Source: Tetragonia tetragonoides (taxonomy: Eukaryota; Streptophyta; Magnoliopsida; Caryophyllales; Aizoaceae). From it: DNA of 64,000 nt. The stretch lies in contig CM076152.1 in the NCBI GenBank assembly GCA_038025085.1, forward strand, positions 26,372,001-26,436,000, read 5' to 3'. A program made the translations under genes and the position numbers. Positions within the stretch are counted from its first letter, which is position 1, and every line of letters starts with the position of its first letter. Under the pieces are notes generated by a model that was not told the origin of the DNA, made no database searches, and was given only the letters and a program-made list of their open reading frames with translations. Shown here one piece after another: positions 1 through 11,599 of this stretch.

Positions 1-26
1 ATTATAGAAAATATTGGAGTATCACA
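1..26 (-). mobile_element. Terminus of a Tekay-type LTR cut by the window edge
   Basis: On the minus strand this reads TGTGATACTCC..., the same LTR start seen at 32341 (minus) and 46207 (plus). It abuts gag sequence of element A in mid-codon, so a minus-strand Tekay-type element probably inserted into that gag. Only the outer 26 bp are inside the window; the target duplication cannot be seen. Confidence 0.7.
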
Positions 27-759
27 CATTGTCAGCATATCTCTGGAGGAACAATGTGAATAGGTCTTCCAATTTTTCCAGTTTTTGGGTGGGCCATTTG
101 AAGAACCAGGCCCTGGCAGCAGGATCCAAGGTTTGGGGAAAGAGGTGAACATATAGTTCTTGTTCAATACCTCTAAGGCCCAATGTAGTAGTAAAAGCTC
201 TAATGTGATTGCGTGGATCGTCGGTTCCTTTGAAGGTGGGAACTCCAGGCATGGAAAACTTAGTGGGCAACTTTCCCTTAATGTGGGGAGCATAGCCTTC
301 TAAATTGATGATCATGTCATTGAAGCCATGACTCTTGCCTAGGACGGATTCAAGCCTGTTCAGCTTGGCTTGAAGCTCTTGGACCTCTTTAGTGGAGGGT
401 TCGGCCTTTTCCTCATTGAGTTTGGGCTCATCATCATCCTTAGTCGTGGGATCCAACTTGGCGACACGGGCTTCCATATCAGTGAATCTAACATTCATGG
501 CGACCATTTGGGCTAAAAGGTCATCCATCTTTTGGTCAGCGGTTCTCTCACCGTCTCCCAACATGGAGGACGTAGGTGAATAGGGTGGTGAGGCTTGAGG
601 TGACAATGGCGGGGTACAAAGGTAATCGAGCCAAACAGGGCCCACAAACTGTGCTTGTGGTGAAGGTTCGAACGAAAACTTGTGGACTAACCTCTTGCTG
701 GACTCGTCTCTCTCCCACTCTCTAGGACCAGGATCTCTACTTCTACCAATTCTGGACAT
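27..759 (-). pseudogene. gag fragment of Tat/Ogre-like element A (3' part missing)
   Basis: Open frame starting at the ATG at 759 (MSRIGRSRDPGPREWERDES). It is closely similar to gag of elements C (24141-25118) and E (53730-54707). Visible parts are a Pro/Ser-rich N-terminus, a coiled-coil-like stretch (DDLLAQMVAMNVRFTDMEARV and KEVQELQAKLNRLESVLG), then the start of the Retrotrans_gag domain with DDPRNHIRAF, LFPQTLDPAARAWFF and LFTLFLQRYADNV. The frame is then cut by the LTR end at 1-26, so the rest of the capsid domain is absent. In the family, gag forms the virus-like particle that packages element RNA. About 240 residues remain of roughly 400 expected before the zinc motif. No internal stop is seen here, but the protein cannot be complete. 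Confidence 0.85.
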
Positions 760-1780
760 AAGAAAGGCCCGTTTAAGAAAATAGAAAATAAATGGGAACC
801 TCCACGTAAAAAAAGAGTTTATATTTTAAAACAAATATGGGAAAAGAATCTAGCACTAATCCTCAACATGTTGATCTTTTGGGTAAGACCCGATTTTATG
901 TAAATAGCATATTCTAGTCAATGATCTTTCGACTTTATTAGAATAACAAATACTCTTGACTTGCATATGGGATGAAATTCCCTAATTTAAGGAACAGATA
1001 TACTGTTCACTTGCATATGGAATAAAATTGGACTCTTTTCTTTTATTTGGTGAAAGATCATTGTCGTGAATATATTATTTACATGCAATCTAATTTTTAT
1101 GGAAAGGAATTTGTTCCTAACATGGTCACTAGCATCATCAGAGTCATACAGGGACTCTACTTCCTAAAAAGATAAGATCCTAGACTCTATTTGTAAACTT
1201 GACAAAACGTACAAGCAAACAACATGAAAACCTTCCCTAAGCAAGACTCAATAAAAGAATCCTAAAGGGGAATCTAGTCCTAATATTCTATGGAAACTAA
1301 TCACATAGCAAGGAAACAATTAATAATAATATGGCAAGTAATACAATTAGCACCTTGATATGGACTATGGGACATAATACAATAGTTTGACACAATCTAT
1401 GGTTGGATAAGGTAACCCATGACCGGATGCGTTTTGTCATCTATGGGGTGCATAGTAAAACTAGACGTACCGTTTTAGACATCTCGAATGGAAACATGTA
1501 AATGTCATGGGGTGGAATACGACTATGTGCAAAGGTAATTCGGACCGAGTGGGTCACTGGCCTAAGTCATAGACAATATTCCGAAGGGTAAATCCTGTTT
1601 ATGGAGGGGTGACGTCTTTCTACATCTTGCGATGATAACGCATGCAGTATGAATGATATGGATGCAAGAGCAAAGAAAATAAACACATACGGTAATTGAA
1701 CCAAATAGCTAAAATAAATTATTGACATGGATAAATGTTCGAATTACATCCTCTTATTAAGTCCCCAGTGAAGTCGCCAC
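760..1780 (-). other. Leader and primer-binding site of element A
   Basis: A roughly 1-kb AT-rich leader lies between LTR and gag and is alignable by eye to 25119-26138 and 54708-55726. Next to the LTR the minus strand reads TGGCGACTTCACTGGGGA (1762-1779), the primer-binding site form known from Tat/Ogre elements, usually assigned to tRNA-Arg. I see no coding potential in the leader. Confidence 0.8.
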
Positions 1781-2009
1781 TGTAAGAACCCTCGCCTTTC
1801 CGGCGCGTTTTTGATTTTTAGTTCGAATTAATGATTCTTAAATATATGCCGCATGCGATTCAAATTAATTATAAAGAACAATAATTTGCAAATAAGAAGC
1901 CGCTACCAATTTTTAAGAAAAAAATTGGAAACCATCAAAAGTGCATCCAATCCCTATTGGGAATTGACTCATGCCCATGGGGGCTAATTATTGAGTACGG
2001 GGATGTAGG

Positions 2010-2073
2010 TACGAAATAAAAAAAATAAAAAAAAATAAAAAATAAAAAATAAAAAATAAAAAATAAAAAAAAA
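2010..2073. repeat. A-rich simple repeat inside LTR A
   Basis: Repeats of the form AAAAATA/AAAAAATA expand a short AAATAAAT stretch that is only a few bases long at the same place in LTRs C and E. It is private to this copy. Confidence 0.85.
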
Positions 2074-2498
2074 TCTCATCTAAATCTCCCGTATAAACGG
2101 CCTCTACTAAGCTTATTCATGTCAAGTATTTATTTATGCTATATGGTTCCAAGCAAATTCGGTCGTCCAAGGTCCTAAACTAACTAGGCGGGTTAAGAAC
2201 AACCAAATTACCTACGTTACCGCTTTGCACAAATTATATCCAATTTACATGCATACTATTAACAAGCACAAACGAGTTATAAAGCATTAAACTAACGCTC
2301 CAACCTACCAACTTTGCTAAACGCGCCATGTATTGCATATGCACATCAATAAAACGGTTAGTATCTTCAAAAGAATAATAATCATGAAAGATGATAACTT
2401 TATGCTAAAATAAACCTAGGAGGCTACTATATGCATGCAAAAACTACAAAAAGATGCAAACTTGCATAAACTAATAAAAAGACGCTAAGTTTATATTA

Positions 2499-3521
2499 GG
2501 ATTTTTTGTGCGAAACTACCTTGTTTGGAGTGTCATTTGTGACTTACTACCTTAAAAGTTTTTTTTTTGTGGGGTACTACCTTAGAAAGCCAAAAAGTTT
2601 GTTGACCACTATCCTTGACCAAATTTTCGGGTATAATCCCCAAAACACCCTCACATGGCCCTCACGTGATCATGTTTCCTTTCTTCCCCTCACAGACCAC
2701 GTTCTTTACAATTTGGTTCTCCAAACCTCCATTGAAAGATCTCCTCAAGTTCTCTCTCATTCTTCTCTTTTGCAAAATTAACGAGACAATCCCAGAATTG
2801 ACGAGTGATTCTCTAAAAAGTATGAGATTATGCTGGATTTTTTTTTAAAATAGTTTTAATTTGTTCGAAAATCGAAAATTAGGGTTTATGCTTATGATTT
2901 TGGGGATTTCCATCATAAGAAAATAAGAAAATAAGAAAATTTTGAGAACTATAAATTATACAAATATGAGAACAGGAGGTTAATTACCTGCCGGTGACTC
3001 GGTAACCGGCTCTGCATTGCGCTGCTCTCTCTCTCTCTCTGAAATCTGAATCAATCAATTAACCGAAAATCTAGAAACTGGTTTTTGTTGAATTTTGGGA
3101 GATCAATTGAACTTGAATTAGTCAAATGCTATTAAATTTGGGGAAATTCAAACCAAGAAGGATTGAAAAACAGTTGAATCATGAACAATGTATAAGCGCA
3201 ACAAATTTGCAATTGTTTCTGATCTGTAAAATTGTTTTTACGTATTTGGAATGAAGAATTGCTTGTTGTTGCGATTTGGTGAGTTCTTGGCGTTTCTTTT
3301 TTCTCTTCAAACAGTTCTTGGTGTTTCATTTAAAAGATCACGTGAGCCTCACGTGAGGGTATTTTGGGATTTTAATAAAATTATACCCGAAAATATGGTC
3401 AAGGGTAGTGGTCAACAAACTTTTTGGCTTTCTAAGATAGTTCCCCACAAAAAAAAAAAAACTTTTAAGGTAGTAAGTCACAAATGACACCCCAAACAAG
3501 GTAGTTCCGCACAAAAAATCC
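2499..3521. mobile_element. Non-autonomous Mutator-like TIR element, 1,023 bp
   Basis: Both ends carry long inverted repeats of about 175-185 bp, beginning GGATTTTTTGTGCG on the left and ending CGCACAAAAAATCC on the right; they run inward to about 2675 and 3335 with few mismatches. The element is flanked by the 9-bp direct repeat TTTATATTA (2490-2498 and 3522-3530). The same place in LTRs C and E holds a single uninterrupted copy (CTTTATATTAACTAACC). Long TIRs plus a 9-bp duplication are the signature of Mutator-like elements. The 650-bp interior has a CT microsatellite near 3022-3042 and no transposase-like frame, so it depends on an element elsewhere. Short open frames overlapping the TIRs look incidental. 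Confidence 0.92.
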
Positions 3522-3852
3522 TTTATATTAACTAAACATGCATAATTATGTACAAACCCAAAACACGCAAATTTATTCAACCATAATCAAAAGCTAAATA
3601 AAACATGATTAATAAGCAATAAAACAAGAGATTTAATAAAGAGTTAGACCCTCAGGATGGTTAACCTGGACGTTCTATTCGAACGGGACTAGTAGAATTA
3701 GGATTGCTCTTCGATCTTGGGTGTTAGGCTAGGTGTATTGCTTGCTTTGATCTTTGGATTTCTGAAATCTCTTGGATTTGGGGAAATATGTGCTCTCAAT
3801 GCTCTCAAAATTGTGAACTGACTGACCTCCTCCAAAAGAGAGTGAAAAGGAG

Positions 3853-4090
3853 TATTTATAGAGTTGGGGGGTGAAATTAGGGGCATAGGGCGAGAAGCCC
3901 AGCGCCAAAACTCGGCCCAGCCAAAAAACCGATTCGGCGGCCACACGGAAGGCAGCCAGGGCCACCGGCCGCCACTGGGCCGCAGCGGCTGGGTCGCTGA
4001 GGCTCAGCGGCTGCCCTAATGGCTCCCGCTCTCACGCGCTGGCCGCCGAGCAGCCTGCGAAGGCTGCCGCGCCTGACGCCGCGCGCGTGA
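3853..4090 (-). promoter_or_regulatory. LTR A promoter: TATA box and GC-rich upstream block
   Basis: The minus strand reads CTATAAATACT at 3852-3862. Immediately upstream in transcript direction, 3895-4090, is a GC-rich block with repeated GCGGC and GCCGCC words in both orientations, standing out in an AT-rich region. The same layout recurs in LTRs C and E, where the E box is changed to TAAAAATA. The promoter role is inferred from position. Confidence 0.6.
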
Positions 4091-4397
4091 CTAGGGTTTT
4101 TGACTTTTTGTGCTCTGTAAATTACGAAATTGCCCTTGGGCTGGCCCAAGGGGCCAAGATTGAGCGGTTTTGACCCAAATCTTCGAGACGCGATATCTCT
4201 TGATCCGGGAACCTGATTGAGGCAAGGTCAAAGGCGTTGGAATCCTTATAACAAGGGCTATCCAAAGACTGAAGTTTCAAGGAATTTGGTCTAGATTTCC
4301 GAGCAATCTCCTTTTCTACTTACGTCCATGTTAATCCATTACCATCATCATCGGGCGTTGCTGTGTCAGGGGATGAGAACCGAATAGGGTGTCTACA

Positions 4398-4654
4398 GGA
4401 GGTATGCTCCTTATGGCGGTCTTTACTACCAGCCCCCTGTCCCTGCTCCGATGATGCCTACCATGCCTCCTTGTTCTTCGTGGGGGTATGATTCGAGTTA
4501 TGCTGGAGAGGGGTGCTCGTATCGGGAGCCTGCCCGTCACTCTTCCTTTGACCCTGGTGAGTTGGCGGCGTCGATCTTTGTTGATCAGCCACGGAGGTGC
4601 TCCGCACGGATACTGATGTGGGGTGATGATTTCTGTGATAATGTATTTGTGTGA
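4398..4654 (+). pseudogene. C-terminal remnant of an unrecognised coding sequence
   Basis: An open frame of about 85 codons runs from 4400 to a TGA-type stop near 4654. It starts RYAPYGGLYYQPPVPAPMMP and is rich in Pro, Tyr and Met, then Ser/Gly/Tyr. Its upstream part is cut off by LTR A at 4397. It is followed by a T-rich, 3'-UTR-like stretch that continues across the Copia insertion (4700 joined to 11605). I do not recognise the family. It may be part of the 3' internal region of element C, or of the gene-like sequence into which element A inserted. Confidence 0.4.
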
Positions 4655-4700
4655 AATACATTTTTTGGTCCTTTGAACACTTGTATTGAACAAATATTTG

Positions 4701-5334
4701 TGTAGGATCTAGTTGCAATGATCTAATGATATAAGCGGAAGACAACTAGAGAACAGGAAACTTAATGGGTCATTAAATACACATATATATATACCTTTGA
4801 TGCGTGCCTCGTTGATCGATTAAATATCGATATGTGCAAATTAGGATTCCAAGTGTAATCCCTCTACCGTAGTCCACACAGAAATCGATTTGATCAATCC
4901 AAACACGTTCGTTAGCTAGAACGAGCACAAGGAACCGTTCCTTGGGCTATTGAAGTGCTTGGTTGTTTTGAGAGAAAATATGAGAGAAGGAGGCTATCAG
5001 TTGAAACCTGTAACCTAGTTACATCCTCCTTCTCTTCTATTTAAACTGTAGAGTTCACATGTAGTGGGCTAACCCTAGGTAGGCCCACTTAACGTTCTCT
5101 CTTACTAATTAACTAGTGCGACTCCTAGGTCGATTAATTAATTATTGATCCATCGATTACTTAAGTGTGTGACCCGCTAGGCCCATCGCATTTAGTAGTC
5201 GGCCAACTCATATTGGTCCAATTATCGTAAGCGGTCTCTAGCTAAACAAAACGACCTACTAAATCGATGGGTTAACTATCTCTGTTATTTAATCCCGAAT
5301 TTTGCACCTTGACTGACAGGACATAAATCCTTCA
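4701..5334 (-). repeat. Copia 3' LTR (634 bp)
   Basis: TG...CA LTR. Its inner edge at 5335 is preceded on the minus strand by the purine tract AAGTGGGAGTT, a good PPT. It contains a short CACATATATATATA where the other LTR has a huge AC array. Confidence 0.92.
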
Positions 5335-6035
5335 AACTCCCACTTGTCCTTAAGACAAGCGTACAAATCCATTCCCTTGTCACTTACTGTCTTGATGTGA
5401 ACGTATGATAACAAGCCTAGTCATCCTTACAATGTTCATATCTTTTCTTGATCCCGAATTGGATTGTTAAGACAAATGATTATCCAATAATCCATTTGAG
5501 CACGGCCATGCATTTCACAATCCCAATTCTACAAGAGGCCCATAAGACAACAATCCCCGTAGGGAGGACAATTCCCGTCTTGTGCGTTCATGAATTCCAA
5601 CATGATTTTCAATGATCCGGACATATCCGTTATGACCTCCTTTCGCACAGGCGTTAGTAGTAATCACAGATCACCAATCTTCATGTCTTTAGTCATAACC
5701 ACTCAGGTTTCAGAAATGGTTCAAGATAGTTTTATGAGAGTCAAATATGATTACGTTCTTAAAGAACTCTCATGGTGGGTCTGTCCGATCATGAATTCCC
5801 AATTCATATCTATGCAAATGGTCCTTGACATCCCATGTCTCCAGCCCATGAAACAGGCACTGAGATCATCTTGCAATATATTCATCACTGGTTATTAGAA
5901 TCCAATTCTAACACCTAGATTAGGGACAAAAAACCACAAAATCCAGTTCACTCAATAGGGTTTCATTATCCAAGACATCGTCTTGATAACCTATTTGGAT
6001 ATTTGTGTTATATTATTTTGGATTAATATTCAAAA
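5335..6035 (-). other. Copia 3' untranslated region with PPT
   Basis: About 700 bp between RNase H and the 3' LTR. The PPT lies at 5335-5345. Short open frames here show no family resemblance and I take them as chance. Confidence 0.7.
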
Positions 6036-6734
6036 TCATACAGAAAATTGAATAGGACCAAAACTCAATGTGATAAATGTAGAAAACCATGTTTTAATCA
6101 TGAACACCATTTCATAATCTAAAACAATGAAGTTAATCATTTGTATGAACTTTGCATATGCTAATATCACCATCCTTGACCCATTGTCTAATAATGTTAT
6201 ATTTGCGATGTACATGTTTAGACTTTTGGTGTGACCTTGGCTCCTTGGCTTGGGCCATGACTCCATTATTATCACAATAAAGAGCCAACGGTTTAGCCGC
6301 CGTAGGCACAACGCCAAGCTCAGCCATGAACTTGCGTATCCAAACAACCTCCTTCGCAGCTTCCAAAGTTGTGATGTACTCTGCTTCCGTTGTAGAATCT
6401 GCCACAGTGTTTTAGCACTCTTCCAGGTCACTGCTCCTCCATTGAGACAGAAGACAAATAATGATGGGATTGAGAACCATCTCTATCGGTCTGGAATAAG
6501 GCATAAGTGTAACCTTTCACAATCAACTTTTCGAAAACACTTCCAAGGCCAAGTTTTTACAGACTCCAGTAATGGAATATCGTTTCCAATAATCATTATG
6601 TCATCAACATACAGGACCAAGAAGACAACTTTGCTCCCACTGAAGTTCTTGTAAACACAAGGTTCTTTTGTGTTTCTGATAAAACCAAACCTAGTTATGG
6701 CTTCATCAAAACGCAGATTCCAGCTCCAGGATGC
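6036..6734 (-). pseudogene. Copia RT C-terminal part and RNase H
   Basis: The RNase H frame at 6133-6405 contains ADSTTEAEY, an RNase H catalytic-site motif of copia elements, then ALYCDNNGVMAQAKEP and KSKHVHRKYNIIR, all family hallmarks. Between it and the RT frame, near 6590-6640, the translation gives LVLYVDDIMIIGN, so the RT catalytic YVDD is intact, but frames are broken around it and much of the connection domain is deleted. RNase H degrades the RNA strand of the RNA:DNA hybrid. Multiple frameshifts make this non-functional. Confidence 0.85.
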
Positions 6735-7442
6735 TTACTTCAACCCATAAATGGATCTTCTTAGCTTGCAAACCTTCCTAGCGTTCTTAGGATCGACAAA
6801 ACCCTCAGGTAGTGCCATAAACACATCCTCTTCGAGAACCCCGTTCAAGAAAGCGGTTTTGACATCCATTTGCCAGATCTCATAGTCATAATGAGCTGCA
6901 ATTGCTAGGAGTATCCTAATGGATTTAAGCATGGCAACTGGTGAGAAAGTTTCATCACAGTCAATTCCTTGAATTTTCCTGTAACCTTTTTCCACCAGTC
7001 TAGCTTTGAAAACTAGAAAGTTTCCATCCTTGTCCGTTTTGATCTTACAGATCCATTTGCACCCGATGGGCCTAGCTCCATCCGGCAAATCGACCAAGTC
7101 CCAGACTTGATTCTCGGAGATGGAATCCATTTCGGATTTCATGGCTTCTTGCCATTTGCTGGAGTTTTGACTCGTCATTGCCCCCTTGTAAGTGGTGGGT
7201 TCTTCACTTTCAACAAGGAAAATGTCACGGCTTTCCATCGAATAGATTGAAATATATCTATTTATTGGAAGCCTGACTCTATCAGACCTTCGAAGGGTGG
7301 ATTCAGGTTTAACCTCTCGAGTTGCCTCTAGAGTTGAATCTGGAGATGTTTCCAAAGCATCTTGGATAGATTCTAAATCCCTATCCACATCCGTTGGAGC
7401 TGTTTTCAAAATATTTTGGATGGATTCCAAATCCCTATCCAT
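6735..7442 (-). pseudogene. Copia reverse transcriptase, N-terminal part
   Basis: A 235-residue frame holds the RVT_2 start: KSEMDSISENQVWDLVDLP, GCKWICKIKTDKDGN, FKARLVEKGYRKIQGIDCDE, QMDVKTAFLNGVLEEDVFM and KLRRSIYGLK. These are the conserved palm and finger blocks of copia RT; the Asp in QMDVKTAFLNG is the first catalytic residue and is present. A short Asp/Arg-rich internal repeat (DVDRDLESIQ twice) precedes the domain. The frame ends after SIYGLK, where the protein should continue into the YVDD block at 6600, so it is interrupted by a stop or frameshift. Confidence 0.9.
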
Positions 7443-7499
7443 CTCAATTGTTGCTCATATTTAATTTCTTCGAGATGGACTTTACTCCCACTTGTCTCT

Positions 7500-8826
7500 T
7501 TGGAAAGGAATTCCTTCTCCAAAAAGACACCATTCCGAGCAACAAATACCTTGTTCTCAGTTGATTGTAGAAATAATAACCCTTCGTTTCTTTTGGATAA
7601 CCCACAAAGAAAACTTTGTCTTATTTGGGTGCAAGCTTATCGCCGAGCAACCTCTTTACATAATCTGCACACCCCCAAACCTTGAGAAAAGACAACTTGG
7701 GAACCATTCCCGTCCACAATTCATGTGGTGTCTTCTCAACGGCTTTTGACGAAATCTTGTTCAGCGTGAGAGCTGCCGTCTCGAGAGCATATCCCCAGAA
7801 AAAAATAGGAAGATTGGCATGACCCATCATTGATCTAACCATATCTAATAAGGTTCGATTCCTCCGTTCAGACACACCGTTCCATTGTGGTGTACCTGGC
7901 GGAGTTAGTTGTGAAAGAACTCCACAACCCTTTAGATGTTCATTGAACTATAGGCTCATATATTCGCCTCCTCGTTCCAATCGAAGATCTTTGATTTTCT
8001 TGCCTAGCTGATTTTCAACTTCATTCTGAAACTCTTTGAATTTTCCAAAAGATTCAGATTTATGTTTCATTAAGTAAATATATCCATATCTACTCAAATC
8101 ATCAGTAAATGTAATGAAGTAGCTAAACCCACCTCTTGCAGTCGAACTCATTGGTCCACATACATCTGAGTGTATTAGACCCAATAGCTCACTGGCTCGC
8201 TCTCCCTTTCCTAGAAAGGGTGACTTTGTCATTTTGCCAAGTAAACATGACTCGCAAGTATCAAATGACTCCAAGTCAAAAGAGTTCAGAATCCCTTCTC
8301 TAAGAAGTTTCTGAATGCGTTTCATATTTATATGGCCTAATCGACAATGCCATAGATATGTGGGGTTAGAATCATTAGTTCTAGCCTTTTTGTTATTGAT
8401 GGTGAGTATATGTTTGTCAAAATTTAGCAAATAAAGCCCATTATGCAAACGGGCGCTAAAATAAAATACATCATCTTTTGAAACCGTATACGAACTATTC
8501 TTAATACGCATATCAAAACCTTCCATATCCAATACAGAAGGAGAAATGATGTTTTTATTTACACTAGGAACATAATAACAATTATTAAGTTCTAGTTCAA
8601 GGCCAGAGGGCAATGATAAAACAAAAGTTCCTACAGTCAAAGCAGCCACCCTGGCCCCATTTGCGACTCGTAGGTTCACCTCATCTCTAGCTACCTTCTG
8701 AGGTTGTTTTAGTCCCTCCACATTTGAATAAATGTGAGTACCACAACCGGTATCCAATATCCAATCAGAAGTAGTTGTAGCTAGATTGATTTCAATAGCG
8801 AAAACATTTGAAGTCATGGAAACCAT
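7500..8826 (-). pseudogene. Copia protease and integrase
   Basis: The frame starts with the protease motif DWILDTGCGTHIYSN (catalytic D-T-G), followed by pre-integrase and zinc-binding residues (LWHCRLGHIN ... CESCLLGK) and the integrase core (LIHSDVCGPM). At the second catalytic position the sequence reads LERGGEYMS where the family has a D in RxDxGGE, so the aspartate is changed to glutamate. A stop follows near 7945, then the core resumes at 7621-7875 with VSERRNRTLLDMVRSMMGHA, which includes the catalytic-E helix. Integrase inserts the cDNA; the D-to-E change and the stop predict loss of function. The downstream end near 7500 is approximate. Confidence 0.9.
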
Positions 8827-8829
8827 TCC

Positions 8830-9216
8830 ATACTTCTGGTCTTCCTTTAGCTTTGGACAGTTCCTCTTCCAATGCCCCTTTTATTGGCAATGGAAGCACT
8901 GATTTTCCGCAGCTAAGGGCGACTTCTTAGCGGCCAATCATTGCTTAGGTTTAGGCTTGGTCACACCACCTTTGCCTTTCAACAGGTTGCCCTTTGAAGT
9001 GGCCCATTTATTTCCCTTCCCGACATTAAGCACTTGCTTTTCGGGAAGTCCTGGAATAGGCGTCTCCGAGACGCATTCCTTCTTATCATGCCTGAGAACT
9101 ATTCTTAGGTTGCAATGACTCTCCAGGTAATTTTTTGGTCCAACCAAACGTTTACTGTCTAGTATCGACTTTAGGTTAAAAGTTGACTTGCTTTCATTGG
9201 CCATTGTTACGAACAT
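8830..9216 (-). pseudogene. Copia gag with internal deletion
   Basis: The frame starts at 9216 with MANESKSTFNLKSILDSKRL and PKNYLESHCNLRIVLRHDKKE, the usual copia gag N-terminus. After ETPIPGLPE it jumps to KGNKWATSKGNLLKGKGG, a basic region normally just before the zinc knuckle. The roughly 150-200-residue central gag domain is therefore missing. The zinc knuckle follows at about 8855-8900 as CFHCQ-stop-KGHWKRNC, the C-x2-C-x4-H-x4-C pattern with a stop in the middle. This gag could not form particles; if the copy moved after the deletion it needed gag in trans. Confidence 0.85.
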
Positions 9217-10737
9217 AAATAATATGCAAAAATTTAGTACATTTATCTATAAATAACTTAATCAATTTCCAAAATAGAAAAGTTATTTAATATTTTATTC
9301 ATCCTCTAAGGTGCCCCTATGAATAAAATAATTCCAAGATCCTCATTTTACCCTAATGTGACCAAGCTTTGCCTTGTCAACCACACTAGTCAAAATAGGT
9401 AAGCAATCCTTGCTAATTATGTCCGACATAACTCTCGGTTTATAGGCATATCTAATATGACTATCCCTTTGCCCCGATATGTAAGGACTCCTTACTCATT
9501 TCTTTGAGGGAACCAAGATAGTCTTGTAAATCTCTTCTTAGACTTACCCGCATTAACTCAAGATTAAAATAATGTCACGCTTTGGCGATGCCCATTATGA
9601 ATGATCGAAAGTGTAATGGGTGAACCTTATTTGGGAGGGCATTGACTCAATATTTCCTTGGGATAAGATTTAATAAATTGTTTTAATATGTGTGAACTAA
9701 TAGTTATATTAAAACAATATAGTAAATCAGGCATGCGATAATTAAAGCAATAAATCTAATTTAAGCAATAATTAAAGCAATAAATAAGTGATCCTAGTAT
9801 GGCCCCTAAAAGGAAAAATAAAGATCTAATCTTCAAATATCTCCCACTTGAATCGTGATCTCCTCCAAGGCTCCGTTCTTCAAGGTTTACATTTTATAAC
9901 TGTAATTTAAACTTAAAGCTAATGCAATAAAATAAATTACATAAATACGACGGTTTTACATACCGTATTTAGGTTACAAAAATACAAGGTGCATAGACCT
10001 TATTTTGGGCCATACTAGATCATACATTCATTCACCCATAAGATGGGTGACCCATAAAATATAAAAATATGTCTAAAAGCCATATAATAAAAAAAGTAGA
10101 TCAATTATCTAATAATTGAAATAAATTAAATTATACGCTAATGAAACAAGGTTATATTTTATGTAAAGCATATAAACATTAATCAGAAAGTCACTTAATC
10201 AAATTATTTCATACCACAAAGCCCTTTAACATCTAATGTACGGCTCAGATTAGTACATAGAACTAATCATGCTTTCTAAGTTCTAATGCTGAAAAATAAT
10301 GGACAATTTAGGACACATGTTTGTCATGTTATATAAAGCACAGTCAACATATACTCTTCACTATAAAAAATAACCAGAGAACAACTGTATTCACAAATTG
10401 GACATATCTCATATGCCTAGCAAAACCATGATGGACCACAACTAGGTTTCTAAGCATTAAAATATTTAAAACCTAGTCATCCATGAGCCTTTCACAAAAC
10501 AAGCTCGGTGAAGGAAACCAAACATGTGAAGCGAACAAAATACGGCAATCATCGCATATGACGCATATAAAATACTCAACAGATCGATGAATCCAAGTCG
10601 TAACAACACAAATTGATACCGGAAACACTAAAAGCGATCAAAGTACCGAGTAAAAGGCTCGTTCTAAACGACAAAATTCGTTCATCAAATTTATATTTAT
10701 TGATCTAATTAACCCATTAATTAGGCTCTGATACAAC
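9217..10737 (-). other. Copia leader with initiator-Met-type PBS
   Basis: About 1.5 kb of AT-rich non-coding sequence between gag and the 5' LTR, long for a copia leader. Next to the LTR the minus strand reads TTGTATCAGAGCC (about 10724-10736), close to TGGTATCAGAGC, the complement of the initiator tRNA-Met 3' end. I see no other feature. Confidence 0.75.

Positions 10738-11599
<862 letters not shown>

Larger units (their letters stand above)
1781..4397 (-). mobile_element. LTR of Tat/Ogre-like family 1 (element A 5' LTR)
   Basis: Minus-strand LTR running from TGTAGACACC at 4397 to CTTACA at 1781. It matches the LTRs at 26139-29949 and 55727-57216. Without the inserted Mutator-like element (1,023 bp plus 9-bp duplication) it is about 1,585 bp, close to the 1,490 bp of element E. 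A TATAAATA box sits on the minus strand at 3853-3860 with a GC-rich block upstream (3895-4090). The bases outside its 5' end (from 4398) are coding-like and not purine-rich, which suggests insertion rather than an internal PPT junction. Confidence 0.88.

Noticed and set aside
2506..2848. Possible small coding genes within the Mutator-like element
   Set aside because: The frames overlap the terminal inverted repeats, shift against each other, and show no transposase motif.
5590..5898. 102-residue frame in the Copia 3' region as a gene
   Set aside because: No recognisable motif, lies on the strand opposite the element between RNase H and LTR, and is AT-rich non-coding in character.
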